From positions 44,423 to 108,422 of the forward strand of contig JARGOX010000021.1 of assembly GCA_029233925.1 (NCBI GenBank): a stretch of 64,000 nucleotides of DNA. The letters are read 5' to 3'. This document shows positions 8,282 through 17,895 of the stretch, piece by piece. Numbering within the stretch: position 1 is the stretch's first letter; every line of letters starts with the position of its first letter. The position numbers and the translations under genes were made by a program. The notes under the pieces were generated by a model. That model had not been told where the DNA came from. It ran no database searches and was given only the letters and a program-made list of their open reading frames with translations. The DNA comes from Rhizobiaceae bacterium (GTDB lineage: Bacteria > Pseudomonadota > Alphaproteobacteria > Rhizobiales > Rhizobiaceae).

Positions 8282-9901
8282 ATGTCTGATATGCGTAACA
8301 AGGGGCTGTTCCCGCTCGAAGCAGATCAAACGCCCTACAAACAGCTCAGTTCCGATTATGTTGCCGTTGACAGCTTCCGCGGTGAAGATGTCCTGACGGT
8401 CGATCCGGAAGGCATAAGACTGCTGACTGAAGCCGCATTTGCTGACATCAATCATCTGCTACGCCCAAACCACCTCAGGCAGCTTGCCGCCATTCTTGAT
8501 GATCCCGAAGCCACGGACAATGATCGTTTCGTCGCCTATGATCTTTTGAAAAACGCCAATATTGCCGCTGGCGGTGTTCTGCCCATGTGTCAGGATACGG
8601 GAACCGCCATCATCATGGCCAAGAAGGGCCGCCGGGTGTGGACCAAAGGTGGCGACAGCGACGCCATAGCCCAGGGCGTGCAGGACGCCTATGAAAAAAA
8701 GAACCTGCGCTATTCCCAGCTCGCCCCCATTGCGATGTTCGAAGAAAAAAACACACGCAACAACCTTCCGGCGCAGATCGACATCTACCAGGAAGGTGAG
8801 GATTCCTACAATTTCCTGTTTGTCGCCAAGGGCGGCGGCTCGGCCAACAAGACCTTTCTGTATCAGGGCACCCCATCCCTTTTGACCCATGACCGCATGA
8901 TCGAATTCCTCAAGGAAAAGATCCTGACACTTGGAACCGCCGCATGCCCGCCCTACCATCTGGCAATTGTCATCGGCGGAACATCGGCTGAAATGACCTT
9001 GAAAACCGTCAAATTGGCCTCGACAAAATATCTTGACGCATTGCCGACATCCGGCTCCGAGGACGGGCATGCCTTCCGGGATCTGGAAATGGAAGCCGAA
9101 GTTCACAAATTGACGCAGCAAATGGGTATTGGCGCCCAGTTCGGCGGCAAATATTTCTGTCACGACGTGCGTGTTATCAGACTGCCGCGCCACGGCGCAT
9201 CGCTTCCCATCGGGCTTGGTGTTTCCTGTTCCGCAGACCGGCAGGCCAAGGGGAAGATCACCCGGGACGGCATTTTCCTTGAAGAACTGGAAGCCAATCC
9301 GGTCAAATACATGCCCGAAATCGACGAAAGCAAGCTGGAAGAGGGTGTCGTGCATATTGACCTGAACCAGCCGATGAATCAGATTCTCAAGGAACTGGGC
9401 AAACATCCGGTAAAGACTCGCCTTTCCCTCAATGGCACGATCATTGTGGCGCGCGATTTGGCGCATGCGAAAATCCGAGCGCGGCTGGAAGCCGGCGAAG
9501 ACATGCCGGAATATTTCAAGGATCATCCGGTCTATTATGCCGGCCCGGCGAAGACGCCGGAAGGCTATGCTTCCGGCTCTTTCGGGCCAACAACCGCCGG
9601 CCGCATGGACAGTTTCGTCGACCAGTTCCAGTCATTTGGCGGGTCGATGGTCATGCTGGCCAAGGGCAATCGTTCCAGAAGTGTGCGCGAAGCCTGCGGC
9701 CGCCATGGCGGATTCTATCTTGGATCCATCGGCGGTCCGGCAGCCCGTCTGGCAAAAGATTGCATTCGAAAAGTGGAAGTGCTCGAGTATCCGGAACTCG
9801 GCATGGAAGCCATCTGGAAAATCGAAGTGGAAGACTTCCCGGCGTTCATCGTCATTGATGACAAGGGCAATGATTTTTTCCAGGAGTTCAATCTGGGATG
9901 A
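8282..9901 (+). CDS. Class I (iron-sulfur) fumarate hydratase
   Basis: 539 aa, close to E. coli FumA/FumB (548 aa). It converts fumarate to malate in the TCA cycle using a labile 4Fe-4S cluster. The three cluster cysteines are visible at C103 (MCQDTGTAI), C222 (TAACPPYH) and C316 (GVSCSADRQ), with spacing matching FumA C105, C224 and C318. The N-terminal alpha domain and C-terminal beta domain are joined in one chain. ATG 8282 is chosen for its GAAAGG ribosome site; the frame is open further upstream but crosses the terminator. The stop overlaps the next gene as ATGATG, so the DUF2332 gene is probably co-translated. Confidence 0.96.
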   Translation: MSDMRNKGLFPLEADQTPYKQLSSDYVAVDSFRGEDVLTVDPEGIRLLTEAAFADINHLLRPNHLRQLAAILDDPEATDNDRFVAYDLLKNANIAAGGVLPMCQDTGTAIIMAKKGRRVWTKGGDSDAIAQGVQDAYEKKNLRYSQLAPIAMFEEKNTRNNLPAQIDIYQEGEDSYNFLFVAKGGGSANKTFLYQGTPSLLTHDRMIEFLKEKILTLGTAACPPYHLAIVIGGTSAEMTLKTVKLASTKYLDALPTSGSEDGHAFRDLEMEAEVHKLTQQMGIGAQFGGKYFCHDVRVIRLPRHGASLPIGLGVSCSADRQAKGKITRDGIFLEELEANPVKYMPEIDESKLEEGVVHIDLNQPMNQILKELGKHPVKTRLSLNGTIIVARDLAHAKIRARLEAGEDMPEYFKDHPVYYAGPAKTPEGYASGSFGPTTAGRMDSFVDQFQSFGGSMVMLAKGNRSRSVREACGRHGGFYLGSIGGPAARLAKDCIRKVEVLEYPELGMEAIWKIEVEDFPAFIVIDDKGNDFFQEFNLG

Positions 9902-10965
9902 TGGCTGACCTGCTGCCACCGGTTCTTGTTGCTGCCTTTGAGCGGCAACAGCAGGCCTGCAGCGCCCTTGGATCCGACTTCACGGCACTGGTTTGCCAGA
10001 CAATTGGCGAACTGGGCCTGCCCGATTCCACAGTGCGCCAGACCATTGCCGACTGGCAGGGAGACCCTTCCAGCCAGGGTGATTCGGTGCCCTTGCGGCT
10101 ATGCGGAGCACTGCACGAATTGGTCATCACCCAATCTGACGAAGAATTGGCTAACGCCTATCCACCCAACAGCCATGGCATGACAACAAAGGATCTGCAT
10201 CCGATCCTGTGCCGGGCAATGGATCGTCATCAGTTGCGGATCTGCGCACGCCTGCAAAGCCCGCCCCAGACGAACGAAATCCGCCGCGCCTCTGCAATCT
10301 ATGCCGGATTGACCCACATTGCGCGCAAGACAAATCTGCCTTTGGTGCTCTCGGAAATCGGCGCCAGTGCCGGATTGAACCTGCTGCTTGATCAATTCAG
10401 CTACCGGTTTGGCCCCGTTGCCTTCGGGAAAACAGCTTCCCCCGTTCACCTTGAACCCGATTGGACGGGTCCGGTACCGCCGCCTGCCACATTCACGATC
10501 GAAGAGCGAAGCGGATGCGATCTGTTCCCCTTTGAACTTGCAGATGCCGGCGACCGGGCACGTTTGCTCTCCTATGTCTGGCCTGATCAGCCCGACAGGC
10601 TGGAGCGCCTGCGCTCGGCGCTTTCCCTGACCAAACAAACCCCATTCACTGTTGATGCCTGTGATGCAGTTCAATGGCTGCACACACGTCTGAAAAAGTC
10701 ACGCCCGGTCAAGGCCCATGTCATCTACCACACGATTGCATGGCAATATCTCAGCGAAAAGGACAAGCAAAAGGGGCGGCAAATCATTGAAAATGCCGGT
10801 GCCCGATCCTGTGAAGATGCACCGCTGTTTGTGCTGGGAATGGAGGCCGATGACCAGGACCAAGGCGCTGCCTTGAAGCTTCGCTCCTGGCCAGGTGGCA
10901 TTGATGAGCAATTGGGGCGAGTCGATTTTCACGGGCGCTGGATTGCATGGAACGCCGTGTCATGA
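9898..10965 (+). CDS. DUF2332 family protein, unknown function
   Basis: 355 aa, the usual size for DUF2332. Recognisable family stretches are [30 protein letters not shown] and [13 protein letters not shown], which give it a methyltransferase-like appearance (ExGxSAGLN resembles a glycine-rich SAM loop). No biochemical role is assigned to the family that I know of. The start overlaps the fumarase stop (ATG 9898-9900, TGA 9899-9901), so the two are translationally coupled. A second ATG at 9901 is equally possible as the start. Confidence 0.8.
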   Translation: MMADLLPPVLVAAFERQQQACSALGSDFTALVCQTIGELGLPDSTVRQTIADWQGDPSSQGDSVPLRLCGALHELVITQSDEELANAYPPNSHGMTTKDLHPILCRAMDRHQLRICARLQSPPQTNEIRRASAIYAGLTHIARKTNLPLVLSEIGASAGLNLLLDQFSYRFGPVAFGKTASPVHLEPDWTGPVPPPATFTIEERSGCDLFPFELADAGDRARLLSYVWPDQPDRLERLRSALSLTKQTPFTVDACDAVQWLHTRLKKSRPVKAHVIYHTIAWQYLSEKDKQKGRQIIENAGARSCEDAPLFVLGMEADDQDQGAALKLRSWPGGIDEQLGRVDFHGRWIAWNAVS

Positions 10966-11083
10966 AAAACTGGTACAAGATTATGGAAAGGTTTCTTAAT
11001 CTATCATATACCGCGCTGTCGAAGGGTGATTCGAGTATTGGCAGCCTTGAATGAAAACCAGGCAATCACGGATAGACATTAAA

Positions 11084-11698
11084 ATGAAAACAATCATCAT
11101 CGCATTTATCACGGCATGTTTTGCCATGCTCGCCCTTGGCGCGCCGGCACACGCCGAACGTGACAACGACCGCAAAACACTGCTGCAAATCCTTTTCCCC
11201 CCTTCACCGGGCTACATGAACGGAAAACACAGATCCGACAAGTCGCCCATTCCACGTCGCGTGGTCCGCATCAAGGAAAACTATCCGGAAGGCACCATCA
11301 TCATCGATACGTCAGAACGTCGTCTCTACCACGTGATGGCCAATGGCAAGGCCATGAGATACGGCGTCGGAGTCGGACGTGACGGTTTTACCTGGAATGG
11401 AAAAAACAAGGTTAGCCGCAAAGCCGAATGGCCAGGCTGGACACCACCGGAAGTGATGCGCCGACGCGAAGCTGCCAAGGGGCGGAAACTACCGGCCTAC
11501 ATGAAGGGTGGACCGAACAACCCATTGGGTGCGCGCGCCATCTATATCGGATCAACGATTTACCGCATCCACGGCACCAACCAACCCTGGACCATTGGCA
11601 AGGCCATGTCATCGGGATGTATTCGAATGGCCAATGATGATGTCCGGCACCTTTACGAGCGTGTAGACATCGGCACACGGGTTGTTGTGCGCAATTAG
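11084..11698 (+). CDS. L,D-transpeptidase, small YkuD-domain protein
   Basis: 204 aa with a signal peptide (IIIAFITACFAMLALGAPAHA). The YkuD catalytic motif is clear near the C-terminus: IYRIHGTNQPWTIGKAMSSG followed directly by CIRMANDD, with the catalytic His and Cys in HGTN and SGCIRM. It should cross-link peptidoglycan, or tether proteins to it, in the periplasm. This is one of the short single-domain proteins, common as multiple paralogues in rhizobia, unlike the multidomain enzyme at the window start. ATG 11084 is chosen for the signal peptide; the ribosome site is weak, and an upstream in-frame ATG at 11051 exists. Confidence 0.92.
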   Translation: MKTIIIAFITACFAMLALGAPAHAERDNDRKTLLQILFPPSPGYMNGKHRSDKSPIPRRVVRIKENYPEGTIIIDTSERRLYHVMANGKAMRYGVGVGRDGFTWNGKNKVSRKAEWPGWTPPEVMRRREAAKGRKLPAYMKGGPNNPLGARAIYIGSTIYRIHGTNQPWTIGKAMSSGCIRMANDDVRHLYERVDIGTRVVVRN

Positions 11699-11706
11699 CC
11701 AAAACA

Positions 11707-11747
11707 CGGGCCGACAGCACAGCGTTTTTGACGCTGGCTGTGGCCCG
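11707..11747. terminator. Hairpin between convergent genes, possible bidirectional terminator
   Basis: CGGGCC (11707-11712) pairs with GGCCCG (11742-11747). The stem continues inward with ACAGC/GCTGT after a one-base bulge and then CAGCGT/ACGCTG around a TTTTG loop. It lies between the stops of the converging L,D-transpeptidase and flavoprotein genes. There is no downstream T run, so the terminator role is inferred from position and stem strength. Confidence 0.5.
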
Positions 11748-11765
11748 GCGAACGACATCTGATGG

Positions 11766-12377
11766 TTACCACATGGTGTTTTCGGCGCGATCCTGCCAGG
11801 CATCATCGTAGGGTTTCCCACCAATGCGACCCTGCGTCATCGACGCCAGAATATCACCTGGCGTCGGCAATGTTTTCGGATCAACATGATTGTCCGGATT
11901 CCAAAGGTCAGAGCGCACCAGCGCCCTTGCACATTGAAAATAGATTTCTCCGATATCAATGACCATGACGCTGCGCGGGGCCTTGCCTTTCACGCTGAAA
12001 CTGTTCAGCAATTCGACATCAATGCTGATTTTGGCGCGCCCGTTGACGCGCAATGCATTGCCTGAACCCGGCACCAGAAACATCAGGGCGACGCGAGGAT
12101 CGCGAATGACGTTCCTGAGTGAATCAATCCGATTGTTTCCGCGCCGGTCAGGCAACAAAAGTGTCTTGCTGTCCTGGATGCGCACAAATCCTTTCAAGTC
12201 CCCCCTTGGAGAACAATCCAGTCCCTCCGGGCCCACCGTGGCCAGGGCACAAAAGGGTGCTTCTGCAATAATCCGCGCATAGGCCTCCGTCATATATTCA
12301 GCGACTTTCTCCAGGGAGGTGTCGCCGGGTGAGCCGTAAAGTGCTTCCAGTTCCTCAACGCTTTGAACGATGGTCAT
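11766..12377 (-). CDS. Pyridoxamine-5'-phosphate-oxidase-like FMN flavoprotein
   Basis: 203 aa. The split-barrel PPOX fold is suggested by FCALATVGPEGLDCSPRGD (about 41-60), LLLPDRRGNNRIDSLRNVI (about 75-93), then DPRVALMFLVPG and the C-terminal SDLWNPDNH. This resembles the MSMEG_1061-type flavoproteins rather than true PdxH. Such proteins bind FMN or F420; the substrate is unknown. ATG 12377 has GGAGAG upstream and gives a normal N-terminus. It follows the alpha/beta hydrolase gene by 52 nt on the same strand, so the two may form an operon controlled by the divergent MarR protein. Confidence 0.8.
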   Translation of the reverse strand: MTIVQSVEELEALYGSPGDTSLEKVAEYMTEAYARIIAEAPFCALATVGPEGLDCSPRGDLKGFVRIQDSKTLLLPDRRGNNRIDSLRNVIRDPRVALMFLVPGSGNALRVNGRAKISIDVELLNSFSVKGKAPRSVMVIDIGEIYFQCARALVRSDLWNPDNHVDPKTLPTPGDILASMTQGRIGGKPYDDAWQDRAENTMW

Positions 12378-12429
12378 TAAATTGACTCTCCAGCAATCCG
12401 CTCCCGGTACCCGGCACGTCCATCGGCAA

Positions 12430-13335
12430 TCAGGCCGCTTTTTCTGCGTATTGCCGATTGGCAAATCCAACAATGGAATGAACCACGTCCGGTGCCTTCA
12501 AGATACGTCGGTGACCATAGCCATCGGCCCAGACAAGTTCAACATGCTTGCCAGCCGTCAAGAAGGAATCTGCATTCGCCGCTGAAACCTCCCGATCCTC
12601 ACGTGCATGGACCACGAGCGTGGGTAAATTCAGCCTGGCCACCATATTTGTCCCGACAAAGTCTTTCAGCGGTCGACCGGTCACCTCCTCCACCTGACGG
12701 AACAGCGCATTTCGGCTTTGTTCGCGCAGGCCCAGCCAATCGGCAAACCATTGAAAAACCGCGGGAAGCGAGTTGGGCGCTGAAATCAGAACCAGCCTGT
12801 CCGGCTTGCAGGCAGGCACGCCTTGCACGGACCCCATGGCTGCATTGACAAGTACCGCACCGCCAAAGGAATGACCGACCATCGTTGAAATCGGCCCGAA
12901 TTGACGCCACACCGCATTCACGGCCTCTACGGCCAGAGCCATATTCAAAAGCCGTCCTGTCGATTGGCCATGGCCGGGCAAATCCAAAGCCACGACGGCC
13001 TTTCCGGAACGCTGCAGGGCCTCGATAATGGGCAACATGTGCTCTGTCCGCGATCCCCATCCATGGGTGACAAGCACCAGTTCACTGCCCTGCCCGGACG
13101 GCGCAGCAAAATAGCGGGCGGAAACAGCCCCTCTGGATATTGCCAAGATGAACTGACGCGCCCCCGCCATGGCAGGCTGAGCATCCTTGAGAACCTGGCG
13201 CGCCTTTTCGCTTGTTGCACGGCGCGTCGGCGTCGTGCTGAAAAGGCGAAAAGCAAGCCGTCCGGCGAATTCGGGCGCCAGGCGATCAGAAATACCAAAA
13301 ACCAGGTGGATGACCTTTTGCAACAATGATGTCAT
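12430..13335 (-). CDS. Alpha/beta hydrolase
   Basis: 301 aa. The fold is shown by LVTHGWGSRTEHM (oxyanion region), ALDLPGHGQS and the nucleophile elbow GHSFGG (Ser near residue 163). An acid residue lies in VVHAREDREV, and the late His is in GYGHRR near residue 279. It is probably a cytoplasmic esterase or lipase-like hydrolase; the substrate is unknown. It is transcribed away from a MarR regulator, with 47 bp between the two starts that contain a repeated operator-like sequence, so MarR control is likely. Confidence 0.85.
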   Translation of the reverse strand: MTSLLQKVIHLVFGISDRLAPEFAGRLAFRLFSTTPTRRATSEKARQVLKDAQPAMAGARQFILAISRGAVSARYFAAPSGQGSELVLVTHGWGSRTEHMLPIIEALQRSGKAVVALDLPGHGQSTGRLLNMALAVEAVNAVWRQFGPISTMVGHSFGGAVLVNAAMGSVQGVPACKPDRLVLISAPNSLPAVFQWFADWLGLREQSRNALFRQVEEVTGRPLKDFVGTNMVARLNLPTLVVHAREDREVSAANADSFLTAGKHVELVWADGYGHRRILKAPDVVHSIVGFANRQYAEKAA

Positions 13336-13354
13336 AGTCAGAATCCATTAGTAA

Positions 13355-13388
13355 GTTCAACCATGAACAATATTGTACAACTATGAAC
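13355..13388. promoter_or_regulatory. Tandem operator-like repeats between hydrolase and MarR genes
   Basis: GTTCAACCATGAAC (13355-13368) and GTACAACTATGAAC (13375-13388) match at 12 of 14 positions and repeat with a 20-bp period, about two helical turns. The first is also an inverted repeat, GTTCA/TGAAC. They fill the short gap between two divergent starts, and the second overlaps the MarR start codon. This is the expected place for an autoregulatory MarR site. Confidence 0.6.
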
Positions 13389-13841
13389 GAAAATCAAGTC
13401 CTGCCCTGGGAAAATCCGCGTTTCAAAAACTGGATCGCCGTGGCCAGAGCCAGTCAGCTCATTCATCAAAGGCTCGCAAAGGCGCTCGCGCCGCTGGACA
13501 TCAAGGTTCCGCATCTGGATATTCTGGCCAATATCTATCGGTTTGAGGGGATCTCCCAACAGGACCTCGCGGATAAATTACTGGTCGGACGCTCGAATAT
13601 CAGCATGCTTCTGCCGCAGATCGAAAAACGCGGACTGATGGAACGGCGCAGGGATGAAAGCGACAAACGGGTGTTGCGACTTTATCTCACGGACCAGGGA
13701 CGTGATGTGACCGGAAAAGCTCTGGCCATCGAAGTGGACCTGATCGAACACGTCATGTCGACAACTGGCACGGAAGAATGCAATCGGGTCGGAGAGACCA
13801 TGAAGCGCATGATCAACAAATTGGACGATTGGCAAAAGTAG
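13383..13841 (+). CDS. MarR-family transcriptional regulator
   Basis: 152 aa, normal MarR size. The winged helix-turn-helix is visible at about residues 55-105: GISQQDLADKLLVGRSNISMLLPQIEKRGLMERRRDESDKRVLRLYLTD shows the recognition helix and the DxR wing, quoted here in pieces by position. Flanking helices would form the dimer interface. No ribosome site is apparent before ATG 13383, and the operator-like repeat covers the start, so a leaderless or very short 5' leader is likely. It probably represses itself and the divergent hydrolase/flavoprotein genes; the ligand is unknown. Confidence 0.92.
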   Translation: MNENQVLPWENPRFKNWIAVARASQLIHQRLAKALAPLDIKVPHLDILANIYRFEGISQQDLADKLLVGRSNISMLLPQIEKRGLMERRRDESDKRVLRLYLTDQGRDVTGKALAIEVDLIEHVMSTTGTEECNRVGETMKRMINKLDDWQK

Positions 13842-13858
13842 CCATCGGGTCAGAAATT

Positions 13859-14242
13859 CTACCGCGGCTTTTCTGACTTGTCGCGTGTCATTCCCTTGTT
13901 TGCCAGCTCCTGCAGGTAACCTTCCCAGTGCTGTTCAAGATTGCTGCCGAGATCATAAAGATAGGTCCATGTGAAGATGCCGGTGTCATGCATGTCGTCA
14001 AACCTGATTTTCACCGCGTAATTGCCGACCGGCTCGACACCGATGATCTGCACATGACGCTTGCCGGGAACCGTTACCCGCTGCGCGGGAGAATGTCCCT
14101 GCACTTCAGCCGAGGGTGACATGACGCGAAGCGCTTCGGCGGGCAGTTCAAAGGGCTGTTCCTCACCAAAGGAAATGGTCAGGATCGACCGGTCTTTTGA
14201 CACACGAAGTTCTGAAGGGCGTTTGTCCTGACTGCTTGTCAT
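13859..14242 (-). CDS. DUF971 (gamma-butyrobetaine hydroxylase-like N-terminal domain) protein
   Basis: 127 aa single-domain protein. The family pattern is seen in [54 protein letters not shown] and [15 protein letters not shown]. Similar domains occur at the N-terminus of gamma-butyrobetaine hydroxylase, where they bind zinc, and as stand-alone proteins near iron-sulfur and molybdenum cofactor genes. It is divergent from moaA here, with a 364-nt gap. Function is unassigned; an Fe-S or Moco-related role is suggested only by the neighbourhood. Confidence 0.8.
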   Translation of the reverse strand: MTSSQDKRPSELRVSKDRSILTISFGEEQPFELPAEALRVMSPSAEVQGHSPAQRVTVPGKRHVQIIGVEPVGNYAVKIRFDDMHDTGIFTWTYLYDLGSNLEQHWEGYLQELANKGMTRDKSEKPR

Positions 14243-14606
14243 GGTGAAACCTGTATGTTGGAACGACCGTCGTGCCTTTCGGTATCAAGGCGCCGAACTT
14301 TCCGCAACCCATTGTAAAGGATACCGCAGCGCTTCACCACAAGGCACGGCCGAAAGAGCAGGAAAACCACCTGATTTTCTCCTGGCCAATAATATGAACC
14401 CGATGCCGTCGATTCCCCAATCGGGGAAGCTTTTGACGGAAGCTTTTTACATATGCACTTTGCACCTTGACGAAGCCGGTCAAGAGGGCGACATATTGGG
14501 TCAGTGTGATGCGCAATCAGAAGTGAGTGAAACTGCCTCACTTGACCCGGCATGGTGGAAACGCGCACAGTCGTTTGCACAACAATACGATGGGAGCGAG
14601 ATACAA
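14243..14606 (+). promoter_or_regulatory. Structured leader region upstream of moaA
   Basis: A 364-nt stretch before moaA remains open in frame but shows no protein-like composition or ribosome site. It contains two perfect stem-loops: CTTGAC/GTCAAG (14466-14484, 7-nt loop) and AAGTGAG/CTCACTT (14521-14543, 9-nt loop). CCCC/GGGG and AAGCTTTT repeats lie before them. A long structured leader ahead of moaA recalls the Moco-responsive RNA seen before moaA in other proteobacteria. I cannot match that consensus, so regulation by RNA is only a possibility. Confidence 0.35.
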
Positions 14607-15626
14607 TTGACAATCGACAGGAACCCTGCCCCGCCGATGATTGATCCCTTTGGCCGCGCCATCAATTACCTTCGGGTATCGGTGACGGATCGTTGCGATT
14701 TCCGCTGCACCTATTGCATGTCGGAGAACATGACGTTCCTGCCGAAAAAGGACCTGCTGACACTGGAAGAACTGGACCGTCTATGTACGGTATTTGTTGA
14801 AAAGGGCGTCAAGCGTCTGCGCCTGACCGGCGGCGAACCGCTGGTCCGCAAGAACATCATGCATTTCATCCGATCTCTGTCGCGCCATCTTCAATCGGGC
14901 CAGCTTGACGAGATCACCATCACCACAAACGGATCGCAATTGTCGCGTTTCGCCGATGAACTGGCTGATTGTGGCGTGCGTCGCATCAATGTTTCACTCG
15001 ACACGCTCGATGCGGAAAAATTCAGACATATCACGCGCTGGGGCGATATCGATCGTGTCCATGCAGGCCTTGAAGCGGCCCGTCGGGCAGGTCTGAAGAT
15101 CAAGATCAATACCGTGGCGCTGAAGGGATTCAATGATGTTGAAATTCCCGAAATCATGCGTTGGGCACACGGTCTGGGCATGGATATGACGGTTATCGAA
15201 ACCATGCCGATGGGCGAAATTGATGAAGACCGGACAGACAATTATCTGCCGCTCTCCCTGCTTCGAGCACAATTGGCGCAGCAATTCACCATGCAGGAGA
15301 TTCCCTACAAGACAGGCGGACCGGCCCGCTATGTGGAAATAGAACAGACCGGCGGTCGACTGGGTTTCATCACGCCGATGACCCACAATTTCTGCGAAAG
15401 CTGCAACCGCGTTCGGCTGACCTGTACAGGCACACTCTACATGTGTCTGGGCCAGGACGATGCGGCGGACCTGCGCAAACCTCTGCGTGATTCCGAAGGC
15501 AATGAATTGCTCGCCGCTGCCATCGACAATGCCATTCTGCGCAAACCCAAGGGCCATGACTTCATTATTGACCGCCGTAGCAGCAAACCTGCCGTAGCGC
15601 GCCACATGAGCGTAACCGGCGGCTAG
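14607..15626 (+). CDS. moaA: GTP 3',8-cyclase MoaA
   Basis: 339 aa radical-SAM enzyme for the first step of molybdenum cofactor synthesis, GTP to 3',8-cyclo-H2GTP. The N-terminal 4Fe-4S site is C30, C34 and C37 (RCDFRCTYC). The C-terminal 4Fe-4S site is in [13 protein letters not shown] (C-x2-C followed by a third Cys). [10 protein letters not shown] is the SAM-binding GGE motif. The C-terminus ends in GG, as required for activity in characterised MoaA. TTG 14607 with GGGAG upstream is chosen; ATG 14637 is the alternative. It begins the Moco-related region, with fdhD-mobA-mobB-moeA 2.3 kb downstream on the same strand. Confidence 0.95.
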   Translation: MTIDRNPAPPMIDPFGRAINYLRVSVTDRCDFRCTYCMSENMTFLPKKDLLTLEELDRLCTVFVEKGVKRLRLTGGEPLVRKNIMHFIRSLSRHLQSGQLDEITITTNGSQLSRFADELADCGVRRINVSLDTLDAEKFRHITRWGDIDRVHAGLEAARRAGLKIKINTVALKGFNDVEIPEIMRWAHGLGMDMTVIETMPMGEIDEDRTDNYLPLSLLRAQLAQQFTMQEIPYKTGGPARYVEIEQTGGRLGFITPMTHNFCESCNRVRLTCTGTLYMCLGQDDAADLRKPLRDSEGNELLAAAIDNAILRKPKGHDFIIDRRSSKPAVARHMSVTGG

Positions 15627-15675
15627 CGATGTACAGCAATTACGAACGGGTTATTCCTGCGATGGGCAGAAGCTG

Positions 15676-16551
15676 ATGCTGCGCACGGCAAACATGCGCA
15701 GTGCCTTATATATGTCATTTGCGATGTTCGGCTTCACCTTCAATGACGCGTTCATGAAGAACCTGTCCGAAGATATGGGCATGGGACAGGCCATTTTCCT
15801 GCGTGGCATTTTTGCCTCTTCTTTGATCATTCTGATTGCTTACAAGAAGGGTGCTTTGCGGCCCTTGAGAACGGCACTTCAACCGATGCCTTTTCTGCGC
15901 ACGGCGGGTGAGGCAATGGCAACGGTTTTCTTCCTCAGCGCCCTCACCCAGATCCCCCTGGCCAATGCATCGGCGATCATTCAAGCGCTTCCACTGCTGG
16001 TCACCGTAGGTGCAGCTGTCTTCCTCAAGGAGGCCGTCGGCTGGAGGCGATGGACCGCCATATTGATCGGGTTCCTGGGCGTTCTGCTGGTGATCAGACC
16101 GGGTGCAGCGGGCTACACGCCCTATTCCCTGCTGGTTGTCGCTGCGGTCCTGTGCGCCGCAACACGCGATCTGGCGACGCGCGCGCTTCACAAGGACACC
16201 CCCTCGCTTTTTCTCTCGGTTCTGACCGCCTTGGCTGTGACCGCAACCGGCCTTGTCATGTGGGTTCTGGATGGCAGCGTGGCGGCGGTTGGCACCGTCC
16301 AGATCATCAAGATCGTGGCTGCGTCTCTTTTCATTCTTGTCGGATACCAATTTATCGTTCTGGCTGTGCGTGAAGGCGAAATCGCTTTTGTCGTTCCCTT
16401 CCGCTACACCGCTTTGCTGTGGTCAATTCTGCTCGGAGTGGTCATTTTTTCGGACTACCCCGACCCTCTCACCATTGCCGGAAGCACGATCATTGTCCTT
16501 ACCGGAATCTACACTCTATACCGTGAACACCGATCCATGACGAACATTTGA
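15676..16551 (+). CDS. DMT-superfamily (EamA) transporter
   Basis: 291 aa with about ten hydrophobic helices in two EamA repeats. Typical elements are FMKNLSEDMGMGQAIFLRG in the first repeat and RYTALLWSILLGVVIFSDYP in the second. It is probably an inner-membrane exporter of a small metabolite or amine; the substrate is not predictable. It follows moaA by 49 nt on the same strand and precedes an MFS exporter, so it may be transcribed with the Moco genes without being functionally linked. Confidence 0.88.
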   Translation: MLRTANMRSALYMSFAMFGFTFNDAFMKNLSEDMGMGQAIFLRGIFASSLIILIAYKKGALRPLRTALQPMPFLRTAGEAMATVFFLSALTQIPLANASAIIQALPLLVTVGAAVFLKEAVGWRRWTAILIGFLGVLLVIRPGAAGYTPYSLLVVAAVLCAATRDLATRALHKDTPSLFLSVLTALAVTATGLVMWVLDGSVAAVGTVQIIKIVAASLFILVGYQFIVLAVREGEIAFVVPFRYTALLWSILLGVVIFSDYPDPLTIAGSTIIVLTGIYTLYREHRSMTNI

Positions 16552-16655
16552 TATGCATACTTATTCATAGACCATGGGGCGCGGCCGTAGTCCGGGCCTT
16601 CCAATCACCCAATTGACCGGGTCCCAACTGGCACAGCCGCAAGAGGAAATCAGAC

Positions 16656-17882
16656 GTGCCTGCAAAAATTCGATTTCTGGATAGAAAAACCCCGCCGCAT
16701 ATTGCGACATTGGTGATCATCACCGCGGCTGGCGCCCTGAACATGAACGTTGTCTTGCCCTCCCTGCCGGGCATAGCGGAATATTTTTCCGTGAGTTACA
16801 GCTATGTTCAACTTTTGATTTCCGCCTACCTGGCGGCAACAGCCGTGATGCAATTGCTTATAGGTCCTCTTTCGGATCGCTATGGCAGACGGTTGGTTAT
16901 GCTCATCAGCCTGGCTGTATTCCTTGCGGCGTCGATCCTGTGTATTTTTGCACCGAACTTTGAAACCCTGCTGGCCGGGCGGATGATACAGACTGTCGTC
17001 GTTTCCGGCATTGCGCTGTCACGCGCCGTTGTCCGCGATATGGTGGGCATGGAGGATGCGGCCAGCCTGATCGGCTACATTTCCATGGGAATGGCAGTGG
17101 TTCCGATGTTCGGCCCGTTGATAGGCGGTGTTCTTGATGAAATTTTTGGCTGGCAGGCAGCCTTTTTCGTGACAATGATGTTTGGCGCGCTGGCTCTGCT
17201 GCTGGTGTTTTTTGACATGGGTGAGACCAACAAGGAACCAAGCCGCAGCATCGGAGATCAATTCAAGGCCTATCCCGAATTGTTCCGGTCACGACGTTTC
17301 TGGGGCTATGCTCTTTCAGCCGCCTTCACCTCTGGCGCATTTTTCGCCTTCCTGGGTGGTGCACCCTATATTTCCATCAATATGCTCGGGCTCAGCCCCT
17401 CCGAACTCGGCGCCTATTTCGCTCTGACCGCCATCGGTTATATGCTGGGAAATTACTTTTCCGGCCGATACTCAAAACGGATAGGAATCAATAGAATGAT
17501 GCTGCTGGGCAACGTGGTTGCCGGTACAGGAATGATCATGGCGCTCATCACCTTTGCCGCAGGCGCCACGCACCCACTGGCATTTTTTGGTTTCATGGGG
17601 TTTGTCGGTCTGGGAAACGGGATCAGCCTTCCCAATGCAAATGCCGGCGTCGTCAGCGTTCGCCCGCACCTGGCGGGGTCCGCATCCGGGCTTGGAGGGG
17701 CCTTGATGATTGGCGGCGGCGCAGCATTGTCAGTCTTGTCCGGCGCTGCGCTGGGTCCCGAAACTGGACCCTACCCGCTCTTGTGCATTATGCTTGCATC
17801 TTCAATACTGGGAGCAATCGCGGCTCTCTATGTCATGCGGGTGGCCAAACAGGCCGGCCGGGAACTGGGTGAAACGGCGTAG
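16656..17882 (+). CDS. Bcr/CflA-type multidrug MFS transporter
   Basis: 408 aa with 12 predicted membrane helices. The MFS motif between helices 2 and 3 is GPLSDRYGRR (about residues 70-79), and the early MNVVLPSLPGIAEYF is characteristic of the Bcr/CflA drug:H+ antiporter group. GTG 16656 is the start, with AGAGGAAA upstream. It would export drugs or metabolites through the inner membrane by proton antiport. It sits 13 nt before fdhD, so it may share a transcript with the Moco genes. Confidence 0.9.
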   Translation: MPAKIRFLDRKTPPHIATLVIITAAGALNMNVVLPSLPGIAEYFSVSYSYVQLLISAYLAATAVMQLLIGPLSDRYGRRLVMLISLAVFLAASILCIFAPNFETLLAGRMIQTVVVSGIALSRAVVRDMVGMEDAASLIGYISMGMAVVPMFGPLIGGVLDEIFGWQAAFFVTMMFGALALLLVFFDMGETNKEPSRSIGDQFKAYPELFRSRRFWGYALSAAFTSGAFFAFLGGAPYISINMLGLSPSELGAYFALTAIGYMLGNYFSGRYSKRIGINRMMLLGNVVAGTGMIMALITFAAGATHPLAFFGFMGFVGLGNGISLPNANAGVVSVRPHLAGSASGLGGALMIGGGAALSVLSGAALGPETGPYPLLCIMLASSILGAIAALYVMRVAKQAGRELGETA

Positions 17883-17895
17883 TGCAGGTAACAAG

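Noticed and set aside
8459..9526. Long open frame antisense to fumarase
   Set aside because: It mirrors a fully conserved class I fumarase and has no recognisable product or ribosome site.
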